This document shows positions 1-6,720 of a stretch of DNA of 24,996 nt, in pieces. The notes below the pieces were generated by a model. It saw only the letters and a program-made list of their open reading frames with translations, was not told the DNA's origin and searched no databases. Positions within the stretch are counted from its first letter, which is position 1. Each line of letters begins with the position of its first letter. The stretch comes from a virus. Where the stretch lies: positions 1 to 24,996 of IMG/VR virus record IMGVR_UViG_3300049811_000816; one strand, written 5' to 3'. The position numbers were made by a program, and so were the translations under genes.

Positions 1-522
1 ATGAACACACCGATCCCCGCGCAGGACCTGTGCCCCGAAACGGGCGCGATCTCCCGGTCCTGTATCCTCGCCCTCGATCTCGGCACCACGACCGGCTGGG
101 CGCTCCGCAGCCATGACGGACTGATCACCAACGGCACGGTCAGCTTCCGGCCCGGACGCTTCGACGGTGGCGGCATGCGCTACCTGCGCTTCACCAACTG
201 GCTGACCGAACTCGATCGGCTGTCCGGGCCCATCGCCGCGATCTGGTTCGAGGAAGTAAGAGCTCACAGGGGCGTGGACGCGAGCCACGTTTATGGCGGG
301 CTGATGGCCACGCTGACGGCATGGGCGGAGCTACGCGGCGTGCCATACGAGGGCGTCGCCGTTGGATCGATCAAGCGCCACGCCACCGGCAAGGGCAACG
401 CGCCCAAGGAGGCGATGATCGCCGCGGCGCGAGCACGAGGGTTCTCACCCGCGGACGACAACGAGGCCGACGCAATCGCCATCCTGCACTGGGCGATCGA
501 AACGAACGGGGGCCTGGGATGA
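1..522 (+). CDS. RuvC-like Holliday junction resolvase (phage type)
   Basis: This 173-aa protein has the RNase H-like fold signature of RuvC-type resolvases, which cut branched DNA and in phages help resolve recombination or packaging intermediates. Visible acidic positions are D26 in LALDLGTTTGW, E84/E85 in IWFEEVRAH and the terminal D/E cluster DDNEADAIAILHW (about 152-163), the usual order of the metal-binding carboxylates. The ATG is the first base of the window, so an upstream start or ribosome site cannot be judged. The stop overlaps the next start as ATGA, which indicates translational coupling in one operon. Family assignment is by motif; the exact substrate is inferred. Confidence 0.85.
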   Translation: MNTPIPAQDLCPETGAISRSCILALDLGTTTGWALRSHDGLITNGTVSFRPGRFDGGGMRYLRFTNWLTELDRLSGPIAAIWFEEVRAHRGVDASHVYGGLMATLTAWAELRGVPYEGVAVGSIKRHATGKGNAPKEAMIAAARARGFSPADDNEADAIAILHWAIETNGGLG

Positions 523-719
523 GGTGGTATCCGAAAGGCTATGGCGGCACGCGCCGGGATCCGGAACAGGTGAAGCGCGATGGCTGGCACGATCAGGGTG
601 TGCTCGCCGTCTCCGTCGACGACGACCGGCTAACCTGGCCGGAGCGCGAGCTGGTGCGTCAACTCGGCGAGAAGCTGTATGGGCCTCGGGCGGGCGACCG
701 GGAGGCCGCGAATGGCTGA
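519..719 (+). CDS. small conserved phage protein, unknown function
   Basis: This 66-aa protein begins MRWYPKGYGG and is rich in charged residues. I do not recognise a family. Its ATG overlaps the stop of the resolvase gene (ATGA) and its 3' end overlaps the start of the next gene by 8 bp, so it lies in a tightly packed three-gene operon; this packing is the main evidence that it is real. A longer version of the frame runs back to 321, but that part lies wholly inside the resolvase gene. There is no signal peptide or membrane segment. A role in phage DNA metabolism or late control is only suggested by position. Confidence 0.6.
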   Translation: MRWYPKGYGGTRRDPEQVKRDGWHDQGVLAVSVDDDRLTWPERELVRQLGEKLYGPRAGDREAANG

Positions 720-1137
720 GTGGACGCCCACCATGGTCGAGGACCGCCTTGAGAGCGCGGCCGACGTGTTCCGGTCGCTGCCCGAGGTGAAGCCGCAGGG
801 CTACTTCAACGCCTGGCCCGAGTACTTCCACAGCTTCGCCGATCAGGTCGGCCAGGAGCCCCAAACCCGCAGGCCCAAGCCCAGCCCGCGTGACATCACG
901 CAGGCCGAGGATGCGCTGCTATGGCTGCGCTGGCTCGAGCCCGCCGATGCGCGCCTGCTCTGGCTCCGGGCGAACCGCAAGCCGTGGAAGCGGATCTGCT
1001 GGGAACTCGGCATCAGCCGCGCTACAGCGAACCGGCGCTGGCAGTACGGCATCGCGGTCATCGTCTGGCGACTGAACGGGAAGCAGGTGCCGAGGAAGCG
1101 GTCGATGGAGTTCGTTGTGCGATGCGTGAGATCTTGA
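712..1137 (+). CDS. DUF6362 family protein with helix-turn-helix
   Basis: This 141-aa protein starts at the ATG preceded by GGGAGG. The N-terminal part (MAEWTPTMVEDRL) resembles DUF6362 proteins of alphaproteobacterial prophages. The segment around residues 95-125 (KRICWELGISRATANRRW) reads as a helix-turn-helix like sigma-70 region 4, so DNA binding is likely. Such a gene at the end of an early operon and upstream of the packaging genes could be a late regulator. That role is inferred from the position and the HTH, not shown. A longer frame from 679 is rejected because the 712 start has the better ribosome site and matches the family N-terminus. Confidence 0.75.
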   Translation: MAEWTPTMVEDRLESAADVFRSLPEVKPQGYFNAWPEYFHSFADQVGQEPQTRRPKPSPRDITQAEDALLWLRWLEPADARLLWLRANRKPWKRICWELGISRATANRRWQYGIAVIVWRLNGKQVPRKRSMEFVVRCVRS

Positions 1138-1142
1138 GATGG

Positions 1143-1172
1143 TTGTTGCCCGCGTATTTCGACGGAATAATG
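1143..1172 (+). promoter_or_regulatory. possible sigma-70 type promoter
   Basis: TTGTTG (1143-1148) and ATAATG (1167-1172) are separated by 18 nt and lie 28 nt before the ATG at 1201. They sit in a locally AT-richer gap between a GC-rich operon and an autonomous-looking gene. The match is modest and could be chance. Confidence 0.25.
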
Positions 1173-1200
1173 CGGCGGCATCCTGCTTGAGCGAGGGTAT

Positions 1201-1998
1201 ATGCAAGGCGAGGAGGAATACGCTGAAGGTCTTGACCTCAGCAGCGGCGACGATGAACTGCCGAAGCCCTACGATCCGGCGAAGCTGCAGGTGGCGCTAC
1301 GATCCCTATGCTTTCTGGGCGATGATCCCTACCTGTCGATGCAGGTGACGAACGTTGCGATCGTGGATGACTTTCTGGTGCAGGTCGAGGCACAAGCCGC
1401 GAGAGAGCATATCCAGAACGACCGTGTTCCGATTGATCAGCTCACGTTCCTTTCCGCCCAAACCCAGATGTGGCTGTTCGCGATCTATGAGCTTATGCGA
1501 ACATGGCGGCAGCGTGTCTCGGAGGCACTGAAGCTCCACGAGAACGGCGGTCTTCAATTCAAGATCGACCACCTTCGGCAGAAGGATGGGCCCGCCGACT
1601 TTGGAAGTCAGGTTCGGGCGCGGCAACTCGAGGCGGTTCGAGACGATTCTGATTTCGTTGAAAAGCTGCGCTCCGACCAGCGGCGAGTACACGTGATCTT
1701 TCGAACGATCGAAGCGCTGCGCATAAGCATCGCGAAGCACGAGGTTGCTGGCATTCGCAACTCGATTGCCTTCATGCCAGGTTACGCACGGCTAGACCTG
1801 ATGACCGGCTCCTTGAAGTACGAACTATCGATGGGAACGGTGATCTACGATTACGTGTCACGTCGTGGGATCGCTGACGGCATCAGAGCTATCCCCGATG
1901 GCGATGCGCCGACCGCTGAGGACATCGATAGCTACGAAGAATGGATCAAGGCACTTCGGACATCACCTCCTGAATTTCCATCGACCGAGGATTTCTGA
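1201..1998 (+). CDS. hypothetical protein, accessory (moron-like) gene
   Basis: I do not recognise this 265-aa protein. It is soluble and mostly helical by eye, with an acidic N-terminus and C-terminus and a central motif TQMWLFAIYELMRTWRQRV that looks like an amphipathic helix bundle. There is no signal peptide, zinc motif or obvious catalytic pattern. Its composition is noticeably less GC-biased than the neighbours, and it has its own upstream gap with a possible promoter and a 464-bp gap after it. This fits a separately acquired single-gene insert. GAGGG lies just 3 nt before the ATG, a tight but possible ribosome site. Host-interaction or defence is a guess from context only. Confidence 0.7.
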   Translation: MQGEEEYAEGLDLSSGDDELPKPYDPAKLQVALRSLCFLGDDPYLSMQVTNVAIVDDFLVQVEAQAAREHIQNDRVPIDQLTFLSAQTQMWLFAIYELMRTWRQRVSEALKLHENGGLQFKIDHLRQKDGPADFGSQVRARQLEAVRDDSDFVEKLRSDQRRVHVIFRTIEALRISIAKHEVAGIRNSIAFMPGYARLDLMTGSLKYELSMGTVIYDYVSRRGIADGIRAIPDGDAPTAEDIDSYEEWIKALRTSPPEFPSTEDF

Positions 1999-2199
1999 AG
2001 ACCCATACGGTCAATACGTCAATTTAATCCGAGACAATCTCCGGCGAGACACCGGACTGCGAGACGGATCGCCCTTCTGACGGTATCCATGACGATATAC
2101 TCGGGGTCGTGCGCTCGGGCGAACCGACGCTCATCCCGAGGTGGACACCGGGACTGGCTTCCGGGGCCCGGAATGAGCTAAGGCCGCCAAGCCATTGTT

Positions 2200-2218
2200 G
2201 TCCGGTTCCTTTCCGGAC
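2200..2218. other. hairpin, possible terminator-like element
   Basis: A perfect 6-bp stem, GTCCGG (2200-2205) with CCGGAC (2213-2218), encloses a 7-nt T-rich loop. No run of T follows, so a classical intrinsic terminator is not supported. It may be a weak terminator for the upstream gene or a protein-binding site. Confidence 0.3.
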
Positions 2219-2363
2219 CTAAACCTATGCTGGGGGGCGAGGCCCGACGCTTTCCCAGTGACACCGCCGAAACCACCCGTTTCGTTTCGCTTTGAGCGGG
2301 ACCCCAAGGAAACATGGCCTGACGGCCCCGCGACACCCGGCTGAACCGAAACGGGGATCGGAC

Positions 2364-2441
2364 CCCATTTCGCTTTCGCGGACCTCCGGTTCGTTTCGGC
2401 CGCCACCCGTTTCGCTGACGCGGACCTGCGGTTCGCTTCGG
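2364..2441. repeat. imperfect tandem repeat, two 36-bp units
   Basis: Unit 1 (2364-2399) and unit 2 (2406-2441) are in direct orientation with a 42-bp period and differ at 5 of 36 positions. Both contain TTTCGCT, CGCGGACCT and CGGTTCG. A related fragment, ACCCGTTTCG followed by GAGCGGGACC, occurs at about 2275-2302. The array ends 21 bp before the methyltransferase ATG. Binding sites for a regulator, possibly the ParB-like protein itself, are an inference. Confidence 0.55.
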
Positions 2442-2462
2442 GATGCAAACCAGGATCCCCCG

Positions 2463-3749
2463 ATGGATGTCGTCGACCTGCCGCTCGGGCAGATCATTCC
2501 CTATGCGCGCAACCCGCGGCGCAACGAGAAGGCGGTGGCGACCGTCGCCGCCTCGATCGCCGAGTTCGGCTGGCGACAGCCGATCGTGGTCGACGAGGCC
2601 ATGGTCGTGCTGGCTGGGCACACGCGGCTTCTGGCGGCGCGGCAGCTCGGGCTCGTGACCGTGCCCGTGCACGTTGCGCGGGGGCTGACCGATGCGCAAG
2701 CGCGCGCCTTCCGGATCATGGACAACCGCTCGAGCGAGAACGCCGAGTGGGACAACGAGCTGCTCGGCCTCGAGCTTGGCGATCTGCTCGAGGCGGATTT
2801 TGATCTCGGCCTGACCGGGTTCACCGACGAGGAACTGGATGCCCTGATGAACGGGCTCAAGGACGGTGCGGTCGGGGCGCAGGACGGTGAGGATGACGTT
2901 CCCACGACGCCGGAGGACCCGGTCACCCGGCCGGGGGATCTCTGGGTGCTGGGCAATCACCGGCTGCTCTGCGGCGACAGCACGGTGGCCACCGACGTCG
3001 AACGGTTGCTTGGGACGGTGAAGCCGCTCCTGATGGTTACGGATCCGCCCTACGGGGTGGAGTACGATCCCGGCTGGCGGAACCAGGCTGGCGCGGCGAA
3101 GACCCGGCGCACCGGCAAGGTGCTGAACGACGATCGTGCCGACTGGCGCGAGGCCTGGGCGCTGTTCCCGGGTGACGTGGCTTACGTCTGGCACGGGGCG
3201 CTGCACGCAGCGACGGTGGCTGAGAGCCTCGAAGCGGCAGGCTTCGCTGCGCGCTCGCAGATCATCTGGGCCAAGGATCGGCTGGTCCTGAGCCGCGGCG
3301 ATTACCACTGGCAGCATGAGCCCTGCTGGTACGCGGTGAAGAAGACCGGCAAGGGCCACTGGGCGGGCGATCGCAAGCAGACGACGCTCTGGCAGATCGC
3401 GAACCGGGACCAGGATGCCGACACGGTGCACGGGACGCAGAAGCCTGTGGAGTGCATGCGGCGGCCTATCCTAAACAACTCGAGCCCGGGGCAGGCGATC
3501 TACGAGCCCTTCATGGGGTCTGGCACCACGCTGATCGCGGCGGAGACCACGGGGAGGGTCTGCCTCGGGATCGAGCTGAACCCGGCCTATGTCGATGTCG
3601 CGGTCGAGCGGTGGCAGCGGTTCACCGGGCAGGAGGCGGTACTCGATGGGGACGGGCGTAGCTTCGACGATGTGAAGACAGTACGGGGGCGGCCCGATCA
3701 GTCGGACGCCGGTGCCGGCCTCGCGGCATCGGCCTCGTCGGCGGCGTAG
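2463..3749 (+). CDS. ParB-like nuclease domain fused to beta-class DNA methyltransferase
   Basis: This 428-aa protein has two parts. Residues 1-100 are a ParB/Srx-type domain with GHTRLLAARQLG (52-63). Residues about 160-395 are an amino-methyltransferase with TDPPYGVEY (193-201) and, after it, the SAM-binding motif FMGSGTTLIAAE (350-361). The order DPPY then FxGxG marks the beta class, which makes N6-methyladenine or N4-methylcytosine. Such fusions are common in prophages and usually have no partner restriction enzyme; they are thought to protect or mark phage DNA. The ATG at 2463 is chosen because AGGA lies 8-9 nt upstream and the ParB domain starts at once. The open frame back to 2292 is only the repeat region. 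The last 52 bp overlap the antisense CIA30 gene. Confidence 0.88.
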   Translation: MDVVDLPLGQIIPYARNPRRNEKAVATVAASIAEFGWRQPIVVDEAMVVLAGHTRLLAARQLGLVTVPVHVARGLTDAQARAFRIMDNRSSENAEWDNELLGLELGDLLEADFDLGLTGFTDEELDALMNGLKDGAVGAQDGEDDVPTTPEDPVTRPGDLWVLGNHRLLCGDSTVATDVERLLGTVKPLLMVTDPPYGVEYDPGWRNQAGAAKTRRTGKVLNDDRADWREAWALFPGDVAYVWHGALHAATVAESLEAAGFAARSQIIWAKDRLVLSRGDYHWQHEPCWYAVKKTGKGHWAGDRKQTTLWQIANRDQDADTVHGTQKPVECMRRPILNNSSPGQAIYEPFMGSGTTLIAAETTGRVCLGIELNPAYVDVAVERWQRFTGQEAVLDGDGRSFDDVKTVRGRPDQSDAGAGLAASASSAA

Positions 3750-4300
3750 AACCGGATGTCGGCGATCGCGATGTCGGCCTCGAACTCCCGACCGATGGCC
3801 ACGATGCAGATCCGGCGGAGCCGCGCAAGGTTCAGCGGCCGCTCGGTGCGGTGCGGGATGAACCCGTAAAACGGCAGCCTGACGCTCGTCCATGTCGCGG
3901 GCGCCCGGAAGCTCTGACGGTAGGACTCCCACGGCCGCCGGATGTCGGAGGTGCGCAGGTGGAGGTTGTAGACCTGTTCGTTGCCGAACACCTCGAGACG
4001 GATCCCGGTCCAGCGGCGCGCATCAACTTCGCTGCCCGCGTCGCCGAGATCGACCGCGACCTGCAGGAACCCACCGTTGTTCTCAAGGCTCACGCCACCA
4101 GTCATGCGGATGGCCTCGCGGCCGGCGACGATCTCGCGCGTCATGCGTCCCGTCGATGCGCCGCCCATCACGCGATCGGAGATGAGGGCCCACCCGTTGC
4201 CGGTGACGGCGAGCGGCGGGTCGAACCGCAGGTCGTCGATGATCTCGGGCGCGTCAGATTCGGTGAGGCGTTTGTCTTCCATGAGGGGAGAGTTAGGCAT
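3698..4300 (-). CDS. CIA30 family protein (complex I intermediate-associated protein 30 domain)
   Basis: This 200-aa protein shows the diagnostic CIA30 pattern: W38, then DRVMGGAS (42-49) and GGVSLENNGGF (68-78), followed by beta-rich sequence ending in IADIRFY. In eukaryotes the family assists respiratory complex I assembly. Bacterial members form a jelly-roll, galactose-binding-like fold of largely unknown role. It is antisense to the phage genes, overlaps the methyltransferase 3' end by 52 bp, and its longest start overlaps the start of the divergent DUF7220 gene within GCATGC. A second in-frame ATG at 4282 would avoid that clash; neither start has a good ribosome site. It is a non-structural cargo gene, and its task in a prophage is unknown. 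Confidence 0.85.
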   Translation of the reverse strand: MPNSPLMEDKRLTESDAPEIIDDLRFDPPLAVTGNGWALISDRVMGGASTGRMTREIVAGREAIRMTGGVSLENNGGFLQVAVDLGDAGSEVDARRWTGIRLEVFGNEQVYNLHLRTSDIRRPWESYRQSFRAPATWTSVRLPFYGFIPHRTERPLNLARLRRICIVAIGREFEADIAIADIRFYAADEADAARPAPASD

Positions 4301-4649
4301 GCCTGATCGGGACGCAATCCCGGCCGCGCATCGTCAGTCGCGGGCCATGTCCCTCGTTGAATCCATCGCCAACGTGCTGGTGGGCTATGGCGTCGCAGTC
4401 GTAACGCAGATCCTGATCTTCCCGGTCTTCGGGCTGCACACGACGTTGGCGCAAAATCTTAAGATGGGCGCGGTGTTCACGGTGGTGAGCATCGCGCGCT
4501 CCTTCGCGCTGCGGCGGCTGTTCGAGGCGATCCGGGTCAGAGTGACGAAGCCACCGCTCAGGACGAGCGGTGGCTCTGTTCGGCGCCGGCTTCCCTACAG
4601 CCGGGATTTCGGCGGCGCGGGAGTCCGAGATCAGCGGTCGATCCGATAG
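4299..4649 (+). CDS. DUF7220 family small membrane protein
   Basis: This 116-aa protein has two hydrophobic helices at about residues 21-42 (NVLVGYGVAVVTQILIFPVF) and 50-65 (NLKMGAVFTVVSIARS), then the basic segment ALRRLFEAIRVRV. This two-helix plan with the conserved core MSLVESIANV...SFALRRLFE matches a small family frequent in alphaproteobacterial prophages (DUF7220). A good ribosome site, GGGGAG, lies 8 nt before the ATG at 4299. The core would also start at the internal ATG coding for MSLVE (4348). The last roughly 40 residues are basic and not obviously conserved. Its 3' end overlaps the convergent DUF3489 gene by 19 bp. Function is unknown; the inner membrane is the likely location. 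Confidence 0.75.
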   Translation: MPDRDAIPAAHRQSRAMSLVESIANVLVGYGVAVVTQILIFPVFGLHTTLAQNLKMGAVFTVVSIARSFALRRLFEAIRVRVTKPPLRTSGGSVRRRLPYSRDFGGAGVRDQRSIR

Positions 4650-5215
4650 GCCCGCCCGCGGCCCTCGATCTTCTCGGAGGTGATGGTCAGGCCGAGTTTC
4701 TTCTTCAGGGCACCGGCCATGGCGCCACGCACCGTGTGGGCCTGCCAGCCTGTGGCGGCGACGATTTCTTCGATGGTCGCGCCGCCGTCCGTGCTCAGCA
4801 TCTCGATCAGCATGGCCTGCTTCGTGCCCGAGCGCGGTGTGCGCGGCTTGGACGCGGGTTCGGCCTCGGCGGGAGCGTCCAGCGCGGCCGCCGCGCTCCG
4901 CGCTTCGTCGGCGCCCGTGGGTGCACTGTCGCTGCCCTCCGGCTCGACGCCGATGGCGGCGAGGCCCGCGTCAGTGATGTGCAGGAGAATGGCGTGGCCG
5001 CCCTCGTCGTTGCGCCAGACGCGGTTGAGCGCGGCGTCGGCGCGGGTAAGGCTGTCGGTCGTCGTCTCCGCGATCAGCCCGCGGGTGAGCAGCGCGCCGA
5101 CCACCTTGTCGGCGGCGCCGCCGCGGAGCGATCCCGGGAGCGGCAGGACATTGCGGTCCTCGCGCTGCGCGGCGGCTTTGAGGATCAGGGCTTGGGTATC
5201 GGAAAGCTTGGTCAT
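4631..5215 (-). CDS. DUF3489 domain-containing protein
   Basis: This 194-aa protein has an N-terminal winged-helix-like part (KLSDTQALILKAAAQR, then a GLI...HITDAGLAAIG segment), an Ala/Pro/Glu-rich linker at about 95-130 and a C-terminal DUF3489 domain, GTKQAMLIEMLSTDGGATIEEIVAATGW followed by HTVRGAMAGALKKKLG. Both halves look like DNA-binding helix-turn-helix folds. The family is frequent in prophages and mobile elements of alphaproteobacteria, but its targets are unknown. A strong ribosome site, GGAGGA, precedes the ATG. It is antisense to the late genes and probably co-transcribed with the small gene at 5307-5576, from which two hairpins separate it. Confidence 0.85.
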   Translation of the reverse strand: MTKLSDTQALILKAAAQREDRNVLPLPGSLRGGAADKVVGALLTRGLIAETTTDSLTRADAALNRVWRNDEGGHAILLHITDAGLAAIGVEPEGSDSAPTGADEARSAAAALDAPAEAEPASKPRTPRSGTKQAMLIEMLSTDGGATIEEIVAATGWQAHTVRGAMAGALKKKLGLTITSEKIEGRGRAYRIDR

Positions 5216-5267
5216 GATGGTCCTCCGTATCGGGGCGCGCGGGATGCGGGCCCTTCTACGAGACCGA

Positions 5268-5302
5268 GCCCGCCGGTTGGCGGGCGGGACCCCTCAAGGG
5301 TC
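5268..5302 (-). other. two adjacent hairpins between antisense genes
   Basis: GCCCGCC (5268-5274) pairs perfectly with GGCGGGC (5279-5285) around a GGTT loop. Directly after, GACCC (5288-5292) pairs with GGGTC (5298-5302). They lie between the stop of the 89-aa gene and the start of the DUF3489 gene on the minus strand. No T run follows on either strand, so attenuation or mRNA stability is more likely than full termination. Confidence 0.4.
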
Positions 5303-5306
5303 GGCG

Positions 5307-5576
5307 CTACTCGGCGTGCTCGCCTTCGCCGAAGGCGCTGTCGGTAATCCGCTTCAGGAGCCCGGCGTAGTAGTCGAGCGTACCGACCATCGCCCAGCCG
5401 ACCTCGTCGGGGTGGCAGTTGAAATGGTCGTCGCTGAGCGCCTGCAGCCGGGCAAGCATCGCGTCGATCTCGGCCTTCTTGCCTATGACGGCGGCGAGCG
5501 CGGCTTCGCGGTTCCGGCGCGCCTTCTCGGCGCGAAGTTCGTGGCGGGGCGTGGTGATCGGGTTCAGGCGGGTCAT
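5307..5576 (-). CDS. small conserved prophage protein, unknown function
   Basis: This 89-aa protein begins MTRLNPITTPRHELRAEKARR. It has a long basic N-terminal helix (about residues 12-35) followed by DDHFNCHPDEVGWAMVGTL, which looks like a compact conserved core. I do not recognise a named family. AAGGAG lies 8 nt before the ATG, a clear ribosome site, and codon use fits the neighbours. It is the first gene of a two-gene antisense unit with the DUF3489 gene and is divergent from the terminase small subunit. It is likely cytoplasmic, and no function can be assigned. Confidence 0.7.
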   Translation of the reverse strand: MTRLNPITTPRHELRAEKARRNREAALAAVIGKKAEIDAMLARLQALSDDHFNCHPDEVGWAMVGTLDYYAGLLKRITDSAFGEGEHAE

Positions 5577-5693
5577 CCTGGCGGCTCCTTCGGGTGCGTC
5601 GCTTCGTTGGATGCAGGTTCGCTCTGAGGGCCGGCTCTATCCAGTCTAATCGGAGCAATATCAGTGCTTTGATCGACGCGAGAGGATCATCAA

Positions 5694-6263
5694 GTGTCAT
5701 CGTCGGCGCAGCCGATCGGGGTCATCGCGAAGCTGCTCGACCTGTCGGAGCGGCGGGTGCAGCAGCTGAGCCGGGAGGGTGTGATCCCCAAGGCGACGCG
5801 GGGGCAGTACGACCTGATCGGGTCGGTGCGCGGCTATGTGCGGTACCTCCGCGATCAGGCCGCCAAGGCACAGGCCGGCGCGCCCGACTACGCATCGGAA
5901 CGCGCGCGGTTAATCAGGGCACGGGCCGATCTCGCGGAGATCGAGGCCGACGAGAAGCGCCGCAGCGTCCTCGCGGCCGAGGACGTGGAGGAGGCCTGGA
6001 TCGCCGTGCTCGCGCTTCTGCGGACGCGGATATTGGCGCTGCCGGACCGGCTCGCCCCGATCGTCCACCTACAGACCACGGTCGCTGACACCCGGAGCCT
6101 GATCCGCGCCGCCATCCGCGAGGTGCTCGACGATCTCGCGGAGACCCATGTCGCGCCAGCCCCAGAGCCCGAGCCTGACCCTGAGGGGGACCCTGATCCT
6201 CAGGCAGACGGTGAGGCGGGCGCTCTCGGTGCTGCGGCCGCCGCCGGAGCTGACGATCAGTGA
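5694..6263 (+). CDS. terminase small subunit, Nu1-like
   Basis: This 189-aa protein (lambda Nu1 is 181 aa) is expected to bind the packaging site and recruit the large terminase. The first about 50 residues hold the winged-helix pattern IGVIAKLLDLSERRVQQLSR then GVIPKATRGQYDL, typical of the Nu1 DNA-binding domain. A charged helical middle (ASERARLIRARADLAEIE) is the usual dimer or interaction region. The tail is Pro/Asp/Glu-rich. The start is a GTG with AGAGGA 7 nt upstream. The last 116 bp overlap the start of the large-subunit gene in another frame, an unusually long overlap even for Nu1/A pairs. It opens the lambda-order structural module. Confidence 0.88.
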   Translation: MSSSAQPIGVIAKLLDLSERRVQQLSREGVIPKATRGQYDLIGSVRGYVRYLRDQAAKAQAGAPDYASERARLIRARADLAEIEADEKRRSVLAAEDVEEAWIAVLALLRTRILALPDRLAPIVHLQTTVADTRSLIRAAIREVLDDLAETHVAPAPEPEPDPEGDPDPQADGEAGALGAAAAAGADDQ

Positions 6264-6720
6264 CTGGGCGGACCGGAACCGACGACTGAGCTCGGAGGCA
6301 AGTGCGGAGCCCGGCCAGTGGCGCACCTCCCGCGCGGAATACCAGCGCGGGATCATGGAAGCGATTTCCGACCCGGGAACGGAGACCGTGGTCATCATGT
6401 CCTCGGCACAGGTCGGCAAGGCGCTAGCGCTGGAAACGCCGATCGCAACGCCGACGGGCTGGACGACGATGGGCGCGATCCGGGTCGGAGATGTCATCTT
6501 CGACGAGACCGGCGCGCCATGCACGGTGACCGCGGCCACGGATGTGATGCACGACCGGCGCTGCTACCGCGTCCGGTTTTCGGACGGCAGTTCGATCATC
6601 GCCGATGCCGATCATCTTTGGGCGGTCGAGTCCGACACGCCGGTCGGCGTGCAGGACGCAATGAGGGACCTCTTCCATGATGATCCATCGGGGGGTCCTG
6701 ACCACGAGGGAGATCGCTGA
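6148..6720 (+). CDS. terminase large subunit (GpA family), N-extein plus N-terminal intein part
   Basis: This 190-residue frame encodes the first 91 residues of a GpA-type large terminase, including ISDWADRNRRLSSEASAEPG and the Walker A loop up to SSAQVGK. It then enters an intein at base 6421 (ALALETPIATPTGWTTMG). The frame continues through intein block B (ADADHLW) and ends at a stop at 6718-6720 after sequence that no longer resembles an intein. The ATG has GGAG 6 nt upstream and overlaps the Nu1 gene by 116 bp; a GTG at 6211 is an alternative. The correct continuation (VLTTREIAE) lies in the +1 frame after a G6 run at 6690-6695. See the overlapping gene starting at 6677. Confidence 0.88.
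   Translation: MSRQPQSPSLTLRGTLILRQTVRRALSVLRPPPELTISDWADRNRRLSSEASAEPGQWRTSRAEYQRGIMEAISDPGTETVVIMSSAQVGKALALETPIATPTGWTTMGAIRVGDVIFDETGAPCTVTAATDVMHDRRCYRVRFSDGSSIIADADHLWAVESDTPVGVQDAMRDLFHDDPSGGPDHEGDR

Larger units (their letters stand above)
1999..2462. other. 464-bp non-coding stretch with hairpins and repeats
   Basis: No convincing gene lies here. Visible are a hairpin TCCGG/CCGGA at 2040-2056 with a 7-nt loop, an isolated -10-like TATACT at 2096-2101 without a good -35, a hairpin GTCCGG/CCGGAC at 2200-2218, and an imperfect tandem repeat of about 36 bp at 2364-2441 with a weaker related element near 2275-2305. Frames through it on both strands stay open, but they encode Arg/Ser/Thr-rich low-complexity sequence. 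The stretch probably holds control signals for the methyltransferase gene. Confidence 0.5.

Noticed and set aside
2364-2441. CRISPR-like direct repeats
   Set aside because: Only two full imperfect units, with a 6-bp gap instead of a spacer and no cas genes.
2292-2462. N-terminal extension of the ParB-methyltransferase
   Set aside because: The 57 extra residues are the translated repeat region, and the ATG at 2463 starts the ParB domain with a ribosome site.
2178-3431. 417-aa minus-strand open frame antisense to the methyltransferase
   Set aside because: Arg/Pro/His-rich composition of a high-GC shadow frame; the plus strand has clear catalytic motifs over the same bases.
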